Below, one piece after another: positions 1-7,867 of a DNA stretch of 35,637 nt. Each line of letters begins with the position of its first letter. Position 1 is the first letter of the stretch. A model generated the notes under the pieces. The model saw nothing but the letters and a program-made list of their open reading frames with translations. It ran no database searches and had not been told where the DNA came from. The DNA comes from an uncultured Lachnospiraceae bacterium. GTDB lineage: Bacteria > Bacillota > Clostridia > Lachnospirales > Lachnospiraceae. The stretch covers positions 1 through 35,637 of the forward strand of contig CALWGM010000016.1 of the NCBI GenBank assembly GCA_944380065.1, written 5' to 3'. Position numbers and translations under genes: made by a program.

Positions 1-824
1 ATATGGTTCTGACCTTAGAGGATATGGGATTTGAGATCGAAGCTTCCCATCACGAAGCCGCGCCGGGACAGCATGAGATTGATTTTAAGTATGTTCCGGC
101 CCTGCAGGCAGCAGATGATGTGGTGACCTTTCAGCTGGCGGTAAAAACGATTGCCAAACGTCACGGCATGCATGCCACCTTTATGCCAAAGCCCAAATCG
201 GACGCCAACGGCTCCGGGATGCATATTAATATGTCTCTGTCTAAAGACGGGCGCAACCTGTTTTCCGATCCTTCTGACCGGTACAAACTGAGCCGGGAAG
301 GCTACTATTTTATCGGCGGGCTGATGCAGCATGTCTACGGGATGTCCGCGGTGACCAATCCGCTGGTGAATTCCTATAAGCGCCTGGTATCCGGATTTGA
401 AGCCCCGGTACACATCGCCTGGTCCGTGAAAAACAGGAGCACACTGATCCGTATCCCTTCTGTGCGGGACGGCAGCATGCGTGTGGAGCTGCGGAGCCCT
501 GACTCGGCGGCCAATCCATATCTGGTGCTGGCTCTGTGCCTGGCAGCCGGGATGGAGGGGATCCGGAATAAAATCCTGCCGCCGGATAATATTACGGAGA
601 ATATTTATGAAATGGCAGGGGAAGAGAGAAAACGGCTGGGGATCCGTGAGCTTCCGGCAACCCTCCATGACGCCATTGACGCCATGGAGAACGATGAATT
701 TGTAAAAGGGATTTTAGGCGAACACATTTCCACCGTCTACTTAGAGGCGAAAAAGAAAGAATGGGATCGTTATTGCCGCACGGTCAGCGAGTGGGAAGTC
801 AAAGAGTACCTGACAAAATTTTAG
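1..824 (+). CDS. glnA: Glutamine synthetase type I, C-terminal part (5' end outside window)
   Basis: This gene makes glutamine from glutamate, ammonia and ATP in the cytoplasm. The visible 273 residues are the catalytic C-terminal part; a complete GSI has about 440, so roughly 170 residues lie upstream of the window. Codons are in phase with base 3, so bases 1-2 finish a preceding codon, and the ATG at base 3 is internal. Family landmarks are the GSGMHI metal/ATP-binding segment, the NRSTLIRIP loop and the RVELRSPD segment that contacts glutamate and ATP. An ANTAR-domain gene follows 18 bases later, an association common in Clostridia that suggests nitrogen-responsive control. The family assignment is certain; only the N-terminus is unknown. 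Confidence 0.97.
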   Translation, partial: MVLTLEDMGFEIEASHHEAAPGQHEIDFKYVPALQAADDVVTFQLAVKTIAKRHGMHATFMPKPKSDANGSGMHINMSLSKDGRNLFSDPSDRYKLSREGYYFIGGLMQHVYGMSAVTNPLVNSYKRLVSGFEAPVHIAWSVKNRSTLIRIPSVRDGSMRVELRSPDSAANPYLVLALCLAAGMEGIRNKILPPDNITENIYEMAGEERKRLGIRELPATLHDAIDAMENDEFVKGILGEHISTVYLEAKKKEWDRYCRTVSEWEVKEYLTKF

Positions 825-842
825 TAAAGGCGGATCGGGGAC

Positions 843-1391
843 GTGACAGGGATTATTGTTGTGTTTCCCAGTCTGGATACTGGGAAAAAAATCAAGTCCA
901 TATTGACCCGGAGCGGTTTTTCGGTGGCCGGGGTCTGCACCAGCGGAGCGCAGGCGCTGCAGGAGGCAAATGACCTGACTGTGGGGGTGGTTCTTTGCAC
1001 CTACCGCCTTCCGGACATGATGTACCGGGAGCTGCGGGACTGTCTTCCGGCAGAGTTCCAGATGGTGGCCATCTGTTCCCGGGAACAGTGGGAGGACAAT
1101 GGGGATTCCGGCGTGGTCAGCCTGTCACAGCCCCTGAAGGTACATGAACTGATTTCTACCATGGAAATGGTAGTCAGCCATGCGGAGCGGATCCGCCGGA
1201 AACGACGGACGCAGCCGCGCAGGCGCACCGGGGAGGAAAAAGCACTGATCGACCGGGCCAAGGCGGTTTTGATGGAACGGAATAATATGACGGAGGCGGA
1301 GGCACACCGCTATCTGCAGAAAACCAGTATGGATAACGGGACTGGTTTTACAGAAACCGCGCAGATGATCTTAAGTATGATGGATCTGTAG
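843..1391 (+). CDS. ANTAR-domain RNA-binding antiterminator with degenerate receiver
   Basis: A 182-residue two-domain protein. Residues about 3-110 look like a CheY-type receiver, but the phosphoacceptor position before RLPDM is Thr53 rather than Asp, and the usual N-terminal acidic pair is absent (VVFPSLD). It is therefore probably a pseudo-receiver not controlled by phosphorylation. Residues about 125-180 form an ANTAR domain, with the conserved three-helix pattern around RAKAVLMERNNMTEAEAH and a final hydrophobic helix. ANTAR proteins bind paired RNA hairpins and prevent termination, often in nitrogen genes. The start is a GTG 18 bases after glnA, so the two are probably co-transcribed. 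The direct RNA target was not identified in this window. Confidence 0.9.
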   Translation: MTGIIVVFPSLDTGKKIKSILTRSGFSVAGVCTSGAQALQEANDLTVGVVLCTYRLPDMMYRELRDCLPAEFQMVAICSREQWEDNGDSGVVSLSQPLKVHELISTMEMVVSHAERIRRKRRTQPRRRTGEEKALIDRAKAVLMERNNMTEAEAHRYLQKTSMDNGTGFTETAQMILSMMDL

Positions 1392-1400
1392 GACTGCGCC

Positions 1401-1430
1401 TTGATTTTTCGGCCGGATATGGTATATACT
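1401..1430 (+). promoter_or_regulatory. Predicted sigma-A promoter of dapL
   Basis: TTGATT (1401-1406) and TATACT (1425-1430) are separated by 18 bases, about 40 bases upstream of the dapL start. The matches are good but not perfect. A consensus-like AAGGAG ribosome binding site lies just before the gene. Confidence 0.6.
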
Positions 1431-1471
1431 AAGGTAAGTCAAAATATAACAGTACAAGAAGGAGTATACAT

Positions 1472-2686
1472 ATGTTTCAGGTAAATGATAATTATCAGAA
1501 GCTTCCGGGCAGTTATCTGTTCAGCACCATTGCGAAAAAGGTGAATGCATATTCTGACGCAAACCCGGATAAGAAGCTGATCCGTCTGGGGATCGGCGAT
1601 GTGACGCAGCCCATCGCCCCGGCGATTCTTGACGCCCTGCATAAGGCGGTGGACGAGATGGGACGGCCGGAGACTTTTCACGGTTATGCGCCGGATCTGG
1701 GCTATGAGTTCCTGCGCAGCGCCATTGCGGAGAATGACTATAAGGCCAGAGGCTGCGACATCAGCGCGGATGAGATTTTTGTATCTGACGGAGCCAAGAG
1801 TGATTCCGGCAATATCCAGGAGATCTTCAGCGTGGACAACCGTATCGCCGTGTGCGACCCGGTTTACCCGGTTTATGTGGATTCCAATGTGATGGCGGGG
1901 AGAACCGGCACCTATGACCCGGCTACCGAGAGGTGGAGCAATGTGATCTACATGCCCTGCACAAAGGAGAATGGTTTTGTACCGGAGTTCCCGAAGGAGA
2001 CGCCGGATATCATTTATCTCTGCCTGCCCAACAACCCCACAGGAACGACGATCACCAGGGCGCAGCTGCAGGAGTGGGTAGACTACGCCAATAAAGTGGG
2101 AGCCGTGATCATTTATGACGGCGCATACGAGGCATATATTTCCGAGGATGATGTGGCTCACAGTATTTACGAGTGCGAAGGCGCCAGGACATGCGCCATT
2201 GAGATCAAGAGCTTTTCCAAGAATGCGGGCTTTACCGGCGTGCGTCTGGGTTATACGGTAGTTCCGAAGGATCTGAAATGCGGAGAGGTTTCCCTCCATG
2301 CCATGTGGGCGAGACGCCACGGCACCAAGTTTAACGGAGCTCCCTATATTGTACAGCGTGCCGGGGAGGCTGTGTACAGCGAGGCCGGAAAGGCACAGTT
2401 AAAAGAGCAGGTGGCATATTATATGCGAAATGCATCTGTGATCAAGACAGGCCTGCAGGAAGCCGGATATGAGGTGTTCGGCGGCGTGAACGCACCGTAC
2501 ATCTGGCTGAAGACGCCGGGACAGATGACCTCCTGGGAATTCTTCGATTATCTGTTAGAGAACGCGAACGTGGTTGGTACTCCGGGATCCGGATTCGGCC
2601 CCAGCGGAGAGGGATATTTCCGGCTGACCGCTTTCGGCGCGTATGAGAATACCCTGGAGGCGCTGGAGAGAATCAAAGCGCTGTAA
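1472..2686 (+). CDS. dapL: LL-diaminopimelate aminotransferase
   Basis: A 404-residue fold-type I PLP aminotransferase that converts tetrahydrodipicolinate directly to LL-diaminopimelate, bypassing the acylated intermediates of the classical lysine/peptidoglycan route. Features seen are the N-terminal [13 protein letters not shown] segment typical of DapL, the substrate loop IGDVTQPI (41-48), PNNPTG (186-191), and the PLP-binding lysine at residue 250 in [10 protein letters not shown]. Length matches the family (about 400-410). The ATG at 1472 has an AAGGAG box at the right distance. With dapA and dapB also in this window, three steps of one lysine pathway are present, which argues for the DapL assignment over a general aminotransferase. 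Confidence 0.96.
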   Translation: MFQVNDNYQKLPGSYLFSTIAKKVNAYSDANPDKKLIRLGIGDVTQPIAPAILDALHKAVDEMGRPETFHGYAPDLGYEFLRSAIAENDYKARGCDISADEIFVSDGAKSDSGNIQEIFSVDNRIAVCDPVYPVYVDSNVMAGRTGTYDPATERWSNVIYMPCTKENGFVPEFPKETPDIIYLCLPNNPTGTTITRAQLQEWVDYANKVGAVIIYDGAYEAYISEDDVAHSIYECEGARTCAIEIKSFSKNAGFTGVRLGYTVVPKDLKCGEVSLHAMWARRHGTKFNGAPYIVQRAGEAVYSEAGKAQLKEQVAYYMRNASVIKTGLQEAGYEVFGGVNAPYIWLKTPGQMTSWEFFDYLLENANVVGTPGSGFGPSGEGYFRLTAFGAYENTLEALERIKAL

Positions 2687-2709
2687 AAGATCATACAGAA
2701 ACAAACAGG

Positions 2710-2758
2710 AAAAAGCTGTTCCGTCAGCAGAGGTTATTCTCTGATGGAACAGCTTTTT
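2710..2758. terminator. Bidirectional terminator between dapL and typA
   Basis: An inverted repeat pairs AAAAAGCTGTTCCGTCAG (2710-2727) with CTGATGGAACAGCTTTTT (2741-2758), with one G-T pair and a 13-base loop. It carries A-rich and T-rich flanks, so it can stop transcripts from both convergent genes. Confidence 0.9.
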
Positions 2759-2785
2759 GTATACGGTAACTGTGTGAAACAGGGG

Positions 2786-4636
2786 TTACGCGTTCTGGTT
2801 CATCTGGTTCTTGCGGATGGCGGCGCGCTTGCGGAGAGTGGGATCCAGGATCTTTTTGCGGATCCGCAGGCTCTGGGGCGTAACCTCCAAAAGTTCATCG
2901 GTGTCGATGAAATCCAGCGCCTGCTCCAAGCTGAGGATCCGGGGCGGCGTCAGGGTCAGCGCTTCGTCCGCGGAGGAGGAACGGGTGTTGGTCAGATGTT
3001 TTTTCTTGCACACGTTCAGCTCAATGTCTTCCGCGCGGGAACACTGTCCCACGACCATGCCGGAATAGACGCGCTCGCCGGGACCGATAAAGAGGGCGCC
3101 GCGTTCCTGGGCGGCAAACAGCCCGTAAGTGACGGATTCTCCTGCTTCAAAGGCGATGAGGGAACCTAATTTCCGGTACTGGATGTCCCCTTTGTAGAGA
3201 TCATAGCCGTCGAAAATCGTATTCAGGATACCGTTTCCCTTGGTGTCGGTCAGGAAATCGCCGCGGTAGCCGATCAGGCCGCGGGAGGGGATGCGGAATG
3301 TGAGGCGGGTATAGCCGCCGCTGATGCTTCCCATATTCTGCAGTTCTCCCTTTCTCTGGCTCAGCTTTTCAATGACAACGCCGGAAAATTCATCCGGCAC
3401 ATCCACATAGGCCATCTCCATAGGCTCGGTCTTTTTGCCGTTTTCATCGGTGTGGTACAGAACCTCTGCCTTGGAAACAGCGAATTCATAACCTTCCCGG
3501 CGCATATTCTCGATCAATACAGACAGGTGCAGCTCGCCGCGTCCGGAAACCTTGAAACAGTCTGCGCTGTCGGTTTCTTCCACACGCAGGGAGACGTCTG
3601 TGTTTAATTCCCGGAACAGACGGTCGCGGATATGGCGGGAGGTAATGTACTTGCCCTCCTGCCCGGCCAGGGGACTGTCGTTTACCAGGAAATTCATGGA
3701 GATGGTAGGCTCGGAAATCTTCTGGAACGGAATCGGTTCCGGGTGCTCCGGCGCGCAGATGGTATCGCCGATATGGATATCCGCAATACCGGAGATCGCA
3801 ACGATAGAGCCGATCCGGGCCTCCTTCACCTCTACTTTGTTTAATCCGTCGAATTCGTATAACTTGCTGATTTTGACTTTTTTCAGTTTGTCCGGCTCGT
3901 GGGCGTTGACAATGACAGCGTCCTGGTTGACTCTGACGCAGCCGTTGTCCACTTTGCCGACAGCAATCCGGCCCACGTACTCGTTGTAGTCAATGGTGCT
4001 GACCAGCAGCTGGGTATTGGCGTCCGGATCGCCCTCCGGAGCCGGGATATAGTTGATGATCGTCTCAAAGAGAGGCATCATATCCTTCGGTTCCTCGTCC
4101 AGATTCAGAGTGGCGTATCCGTTTTTCGCGGATGCGAATACAAACGGGCAGTCTAACTGTTCGTCGGAGGCGTCCAGATCCATAAACAGCTCCAGCACTT
4201 CGTCCACCACTTCATCCGGGCGGGCCTCCGGGCGGTCGATTTTGTTGACGCAGACGATCACCGGGAGATTCAGTTCCAGGGCTTTCATCAGCACAAACTT
4301 GGTCTGGGGCATGGCGCCCTCAAAAGCGTCCACCACCAGGACGACGCCGTTTACCATTTTCAGTACGCGCTCTACCTCGCCGCCGAAGTCGGCGTGGCCG
4401 GGGGTGTCGATGATGTTGATTTTTGTGTCTTTATAGAATACAGCTGTATTTTTTGAAAGAATGGTAATTCCTCTTTCCCGCTCAATGTCATTGGAATCCA
4501 TGACACGTTCCTGAACCTCCTGGTTGGCGCGGAATACGCCGGACTGCTTTAACAGTTCGTCCACCAGGGTGGTCTTGCCGTGGTCAACATGAGCGATGAT
4601 AGCAATATTGCGAATGTCTTCTCTTGTTGTTTTCAT
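2786..4636 (-). CDS. typA: Ribosome-associated GTPase TypA/BipA
   Basis: A translational GTPase of the EF-G/LepA superfamily that binds ribosomes and helps 50S assembly and stress growth. The 616 residues match the family length of about 610. G1 is AHVDHGKTT near residue 15, G3 is DTPGHADFGGEVER and G4 is NKIDR. Domain III/V and a BipA C-terminal domain with the conserved TPxxLRIRK-type segment follow. Two in-frame ATGs are available. The one at 4642 abuts the AAGGAAGG box directly, whereas the ATG at 4636 has a 6-base spacing, so I chose 4636. It stands alone on the minus strand and shares its terminator with dapL. Confidence 0.97.
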   Translation of the reverse strand: MKTTREDIRNIAIIAHVDHGKTTLVDELLKQSGVFRANQEVQERVMDSNDIERERGITILSKNTAVFYKDTKINIIDTPGHADFGGEVERVLKMVNGVVLVVDAFEGAMPQTKFVLMKALELNLPVIVCVNKIDRPEARPDEVVDEVLELFMDLDASDEQLDCPFVFASAKNGYATLNLDEEPKDMMPLFETIINYIPAPEGDPDANTQLLVSTIDYNEYVGRIAVGKVDNGCVRVNQDAVIVNAHEPDKLKKVKISKLYEFDGLNKVEVKEARIGSIVAISGIADIHIGDTICAPEHPEPIPFQKISEPTISMNFLVNDSPLAGQEGKYITSRHIRDRLFRELNTDVSLRVEETDSADCFKVSGRGELHLSVLIENMRREGYEFAVSKAEVLYHTDENGKKTEPMEMAYVDVPDEFSGVVIEKLSQRKGELQNMGSISGGYTRLTFRIPSRGLIGYRGDFLTDTKGNGILNTIFDGYDLYKGDIQYRKLGSLIAFEAGESVTYGLFAAQERGALFIGPGERVYSGMVVGQCSRAEDIELNVCKKKHLTNTRSSSADEALTLTPPRILSLEQALDFIDTDELLEVTPQSLRIRKKILDPTLRKRAAIRKNQMNQNA

Positions 4637-4686
4637 GAGCATCCTTCCTTGATTTCTGTTGATTGCAAACTACAGGCAACTTACTT

Positions 4687-4714
4687 ATTCTACCATAATT
4701 TTTCGGTTTGGCAA
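4687..4714 (-). promoter_or_regulatory. Predicted promoter of typA
   Basis: Reading the minus strand, TTGCCA (4714-4709) and TAGAAT (4692-4687) are separated by 16 bases, with a TGG just before the -10 box (extended -10). The position, about 50 bases before the typA start, fits. Confidence 0.6.
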
Positions 4715-4824
4715 GTGGCAGATTGGGGAATGGCAAACGGTTGGTTAGGAAAATCTTCATAAATGGGAAATAAAATAGGAAAAATCTGTTACGATTTCTT
4801 CACGAAATATTCAGAAAACGGGGG

Positions 4825-5003
4825 TATAATAAAGAATATCCAAATCTTTCCTTGTCGACAGATTTGGTTATGATTCGCATTTCTCCCGTGATAAGATAGG
4901 CACGATCCGCGGATAAGCGTACCGTGAAGGTTCTAAAAAGAAATCACGTGAATAGATTTAAAGCACAGAGTGAAAGTACATGTGAAGAAGGGAGTATACG
5001 TAA
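4825..5003 (+). promoter_or_regulatory. Possible promoter and structured leader before the SSB-like gene
   Basis: A perfect TATAAT lies at 4825-4830, but no convincing -35 box sits 16-18 bases upstream. Downstream, CCAAATCT (4840-4847) is the exact reverse complement of AGATTTGG (4860-4867), giving an 8-bp stem with a 12-base loop. A palindrome ATCCGCGGAT lies at 4905-4914. If transcription starts near 4837, the leader is about 165 bases long. No known riboswitch class was recognised. Apart from this and the typA promoter, the 4643-5003 gap shows nothing else. Confidence 0.35.
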
Positions 5004-5636
5004 ATGACGGATAAATTGTTTGAGAACAACCAGGTGTCTATGATGGGAGAGATTGTGTCAGAATTCCGCTACAGCCATGAGGTTTTTGGAGAAGGGTTTT
5101 ATATGGTAGATATTGCGGTAAACCGGCTGAGCAATTACGCAGATTACATCCCGCTGATGATTTCGGAGCGTCTGATTGACACGGAGCAGGATTACATCGG
5201 CCAGCTGATCCATGTGACGGGACAGTTCCGCTCCTATAACAGGCATGAAGAGAAGAAGAACCGCCTGGTGCTGTCCGTATTTGTCCGGGAACTGGAGTTC
5301 CTGGATGAGATCGACGAGGATGAGAAGACGAATCAGATTTTCCTGGACGGCTATATCTGTAAAGAGCCGATCTACCGGAAAACGCCGCTGGGCAGGGAGA
5401 TTGCGGATGTGCTGCTGGCGGTGAACCGTTCTTATGGGAAATCCGATTACATACCCTGCATCTGCTGGGGCAGGAACGCGCGCTTTGCCGCAGGCTTTGA
5501 GGTGGGAAGCCATATCCAGATGTATGGCAGGATCCAGAGCCGGGAATATGTGAAAAAGATCAGCGAGACGGAGACAGAGCGGCGGGTGGCTTATGAGGTA
5601 TCGGTCAGCAAGGTGGATCTGATACCGGAGGAATAG
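5004..5636 (+). CDS. Single-stranded DNA-binding-like protein with two OB folds
   Basis: A 210-residue protein built from two successive SSB-like OB-fold units, roughly residues 9-100 and 108-206. Unit 1 begins NQVSMMGEIVSEF and contains the GQLIHVTGQFRSY strand. Unit 2 begins NQIFLDGYICKEP and contains GSHIQMYGRIQSREY. These are equivalent positions of the same fold, indicating internal duplication. There is no acidic DDxPF-type C-terminal tail of the kind that recruits partners in housekeeping SSB, so it is not the replication SSB. Proteins of this layout occur in Clostridia and are usually annotated only as single-stranded DNA-binding protein. The ATG has a GAAGGGAG box. The biological role is unknown. 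Confidence 0.8.
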   Translation: MTDKLFENNQVSMMGEIVSEFRYSHEVFGEGFYMVDIAVNRLSNYADYIPLMISERLIDTEQDYIGQLIHVTGQFRSYNRHEEKKNRLVLSVFVRELEFLDEIDEDEKTNQIFLDGYICKEPIYRKTPLGREIADVLLAVNRSYGKSDYIPCICWGRNARFAAGFEVGSHIQMYGRIQSREYVKKISETETERRVAYEVSVSKVDLIPEE

Positions 5637-5724
5637 CAGGACAGAGGCGCGGTGCGGCGTTTTTGTGAGCGGTGCGGACAGAAACGGCGCAGCTGCCGGA
5701 ATATGGGGAAAACAGAAGAAACAG

Positions 5725-5753
5725 TTGTCTTTTTGGGAACAATATGATATGTT
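5725..5753 (+). promoter_or_regulatory. Possible promoter of the cobalamin adenosyltransferase gene
   Basis: TTGTCT (5725-5730) and TATGTT (5748-5753) have a 17-base spacer and lie about 60 bases upstream of the start. Each box matches four of six consensus positions, so this is tentative. Confidence 0.4.
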
Positions 5754-5811
5754 AGCAGATAGATTTTTAAATTTACACAACAAAAGAAGCTGTAGATGGA
5801 AGGAGAAAACC

Positions 5812-6315
5812 ATGAGTACAGGCAAAGTACGGGTATATTACGGCGATGGCCGGGGAAAGACGTCGGCTGCCCTGGGATGTGCCATACATGAGGCGTGTAA
5901 CGGGGGATCTGTGATCATTATTGAGTTCCTGAAAAAGAAGAATGAAGAGGAGATCCGCTTCTTAAGCCGTCTGGAGCCGGAGATCCGGGTTTTCCGTTTT
6001 CAGAAATCGGATCGGGATTACCGGGATCTGGATGAGAAGGAACAGTTTGAGGAGCAGATGAACATGGTCAACGGCATGAATTATGCCCGCAAGGTGCTGC
6101 AGACCGGAGAGTGTTCTACCCTGGTGCTGGATGAAGTGCTGGGACTGGTGGATAACCACATTATTTCCGAGGAGGATCTGCTGCATCTTCTGGATCTCAG
6201 GTCGGAGGATACCGATGTGATCCTCACCGGCCGTGTGCTGGGGGACGCCCTGCTGGAGTACGCGGATTCGGTATACCAGATTTGCGTGAAAAAGGACGCG
6301 CCAGAGCACGAGTAG
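5812..6315 (+). CDS. cobO: Cob(I)yrinic acid a,c-diamide adenosyltransferase, CobA/CobO/BtuR family
   Basis: Transfers the adenosyl group of ATP to reduced corrinoids, making coenzyme B12 precursors. The 167 residues show a P-loop GDGRGKTS at residues 11-18, the IIEFLKK segment, a Walker-B-like LVLDEVLGLVD and the DVILTGR motif, all standard for the CobO fold. An in-frame ATG-less extension reaches upstream to 5665, but the ATG at 5812 has an AAGGAG box six to seven bases away and immediately precedes the conserved N-terminus, so I start there. No other B12 genes are adjacent, which suggests a salvage role, but this is inference. Confidence 0.92.
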   Translation: MSTGKVRVYYGDGRGKTSAALGCAIHEACNGGSVIIIEFLKKKNEEEIRFLSRLEPEIRVFRFQKSDRDYRDLDEKEQFEEQMNMVNGMNYARKVLQTGECSTLVLDEVLGLVDNHIISEEDLLHLLDLRSEDTDVILTGRVLGDALLEYADSVYQICVKKDAPEHE

Positions 6316-6368
6316 GGCGCAACAGTAACGGCCCCGGGGGAACATGGCTGCGAATTTGGCCGGAGTGG

Positions 6369-6397
6369 TTGACATTTCCCATATATCGTGCTATATT
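6369..6397 (+). promoter_or_regulatory. Strong sigma-A promoter driving the lysine riboswitch and dapA
   Basis: A perfect TTGACA (6369-6374) and TATATT (6392-6397) are separated by exactly 17 bases. The first riboswitch helix begins about 60 bases downstream. Confidence 0.85.
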
Positions 6398-6454
6398 CAC
6401 CATAGTGTACCGATAAAAATACAATTCTTTCGGTTACTGGTGAAAAGGATAATG

Positions 6455-6621
6455 AGATAGAGGTCGCGTGACCTATGAGTAGGCTGTCTGATGCGCCGGA
6501 AGCAGGGGAGGATAGCCCAAAGGAGATCATGCCGAAAGGGCAGACGGATTTCGGACGGATGTTTCTTGGGCGCAGCGTGAAGAATGCTGCGACTGTCATC
6601 GAATACGATGGAGCGCTATCA
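6455..6621 (+). ncRNA. Lysine riboswitch (L-box) upstream of dapA
   Basis: The stretch matches the L-box plan. The P1 helix is GATAG (6456-6460) pairing with CTATC (6616-6620). The 5' strand continues into AGAGGTCGCG, AGTAGG follows, and a GGGGAGGATAGCC core comes next. A GCCGAAAGGGC arm with a loop, a TGCTGCGACTGTCATCG segment and the typical 3' end TGGAGCGCTATC complete the pattern. Lysine binding would stabilise P1 and favour the terminator at 6655-6681. ATCAC (6618-6622), which overlaps the P1 3' strand, is complementary to GTGAT (6645-6649) and could form part of an antiterminator. The class is assigned from conserved motifs and from the downstream dapA; the exact pairings are my hand-folding. 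Confidence 0.9.
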
Positions 6622-6654
6622 CTGGATCATATCATATTTTGTTTGTGATTTCAG

Positions 6655-6681
6655 GGACCGGCACTTTCGTTGGTCCTTTTT
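6655..6681 (+). terminator. Riboswitch-controlled intrinsic terminator before dapA
   Basis: GGACCGGC (6655-6662) pairs with GTTGGTCC (6669-6676), including two G-U pairs, with a 6-base loop. Five Ts follow at 6677-6681. It lies between the lysine aptamer and the dapA start, so it is the expression platform. Confidence 0.85.
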
Positions 6682-6759
6682 ACGTTGCGGCAGGAGCCGG
6701 ATCTGTCATGTCCAGCATTCCCGGCTTCCGAATATTTACATGAAAAAGGAGGAGCTGAA

Positions 6760-7647
6760 ATGTCGATTTTCAGAGGAGCAGGTGTTGCGATCGTAACACC
6801 CATGAAGGACAACTATGAAGTAAACTATGATGCACTGGAGACGAATATCAACTATCAGATTGATAACGGCACGGACTGCATCGTCATTACGGGAACCACA
6901 GGCGAGAGCGCGACACTCACCGAGCAGGAGCATGTCGATGTGATTAAGGCTGCCATTGAGTTTACCAGGCATCGGATCCCGGTGATTGCAGGAACCGGCA
7001 GCAACAGTACGCAGACAGCCATCGAGCTCTCCAAAGAGGCAGATGCGGCAGGGGCAGACGGCCTGCTGGTGGTTACCCCTTACTATAACAAGGCGACGCA
7101 GAAAGGACTGATCGCCCACTATACAGCCATTGCGAATGCCGTAAAGGCGCCCGTTGTGATGTACAATGTACCTTCCAGGACGGGATGCAACCTGATGCCG
7201 GCTACCGTAGCGGAACTGGTGAAGAATGTGGACAATATCGTTGGTATCAAGGACGCCACCGGGAATCTGGCGCAGGCTGCGCGGATGATGTATCTTTGCG
7301 ACGGCAACTTGGAGCTGTACTCCGGTGAGGACGGACAGGTGCTGCCGCTGCTTTCCATTGGCGGAATCGGCGTGATTTCCGTGCTTTCCAATATTGCTCC
7401 CCGCCAGACACACGATATGGTGATGGAGTATCTGGAAGGTGACCAGGAGAAGGCGAGACAGATCCAGCTGTCCGCAACACCGCTGATCGACGCCCTGTTC
7501 TCCGAGGTGAACCCGATTCCGGTAAAAGCTGCCATGAATATGATGGGTATGCAGGCAGGGCCGCTTCGCGGACCCCTCTGTGAGATGGAGGACGCGCACA
7601 GAGAAGTACTCCGTCAGGAGATGGTGCGTTTCGGGCTGCTGAAGTAA
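6760..7647 (+). CDS. dapA: 4-hydroxy-tetrahydrodipicolinate synthase
   Basis: Condenses pyruvate with aspartate semialdehyde, the first committed step to lysine and diaminopimelate. The 295 residues match the family length. TGTTGES (residues 44-50) contains the catalytic threonine pair, Tyr135 lies in MYNVPSRTG, and the Schiff-base lysine is Lys164 in GIKDATGN. The ATG at 6760 follows AAGGAGG at a good distance. An in-frame extension reaching upstream to 6670 would begin inside the riboswitch terminator and was rejected. Expression is probably lysine-repressed through the L-box. A strong terminator ends the transcript downstream, so dapA appears to be monocistronic here. Confidence 0.97.
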   Translation: MSIFRGAGVAIVTPMKDNYEVNYDALETNINYQIDNGTDCIVITGTTGESATLTEQEHVDVIKAAIEFTRHRIPVIAGTGSNSTQTAIELSKEADAAGADGLLVVTPYYNKATQKGLIAHYTAIANAVKAPVVMYNVPSRTGCNLMPATVAELVKNVDNIVGIKDATGNLAQAARMMYLCDGNLELYSGEDGQVLPLLSIGGIGVISVLSNIAPRQTHDMVMEYLEGDQEKARQIQLSATPLIDALFSEVNPIPVKAAMNMMGMQAGPLRGPLCEMEDAHREVLRQEMVRFGLLK

Positions 7648-7693
7648 GATATCAAAAAGAGTTTTAACCCGGTTTATCTGATGGCTGGATTAT

Positions 7694-7752
7694 AAAACCG
7701 CCGGGGCTGTGATATGCAGGATCTTGTATATCGCAGCCCCGGCGGTTTTTTT
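7694..7752 (+). terminator. Strong intrinsic terminator after dapA
   Basis: A long stem pairs 7694-7715 (AAAACCGCCGGGGCTG followed by TGATAT) with 7728-7749 (ATATCGCAGCCCCGG followed by CGGTTTT), with a run of seven Ts at 7746-7752. It is very GC-rich with only one internal mismatch, so efficient termination is expected. Confidence 0.92.
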
Positions 7753-7801
7753 GTTTTGGCCAGTTTTTTCTGTTTTGCAACAGCGTTTCTGCGATTTGTA
7801 A

Positions 7802-7830
7802 TTGCCAAATGCTGCGTTTTTAAGTATACT
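7802..7830 (+). promoter_or_regulatory. Predicted promoter of the PAS-AAA+ regulator
   Basis: TTGCCA (7802-7807) and TATACT (7825-7830) have a 17-base spacer, about 38 bases before the start codon. It is a sigma-A-type promoter, independent of dapA. Confidence 0.65.
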
Positions 7831-7867
7831 GAATAAAAATGCAAAAATGCAACATGGAGATGCTGAT

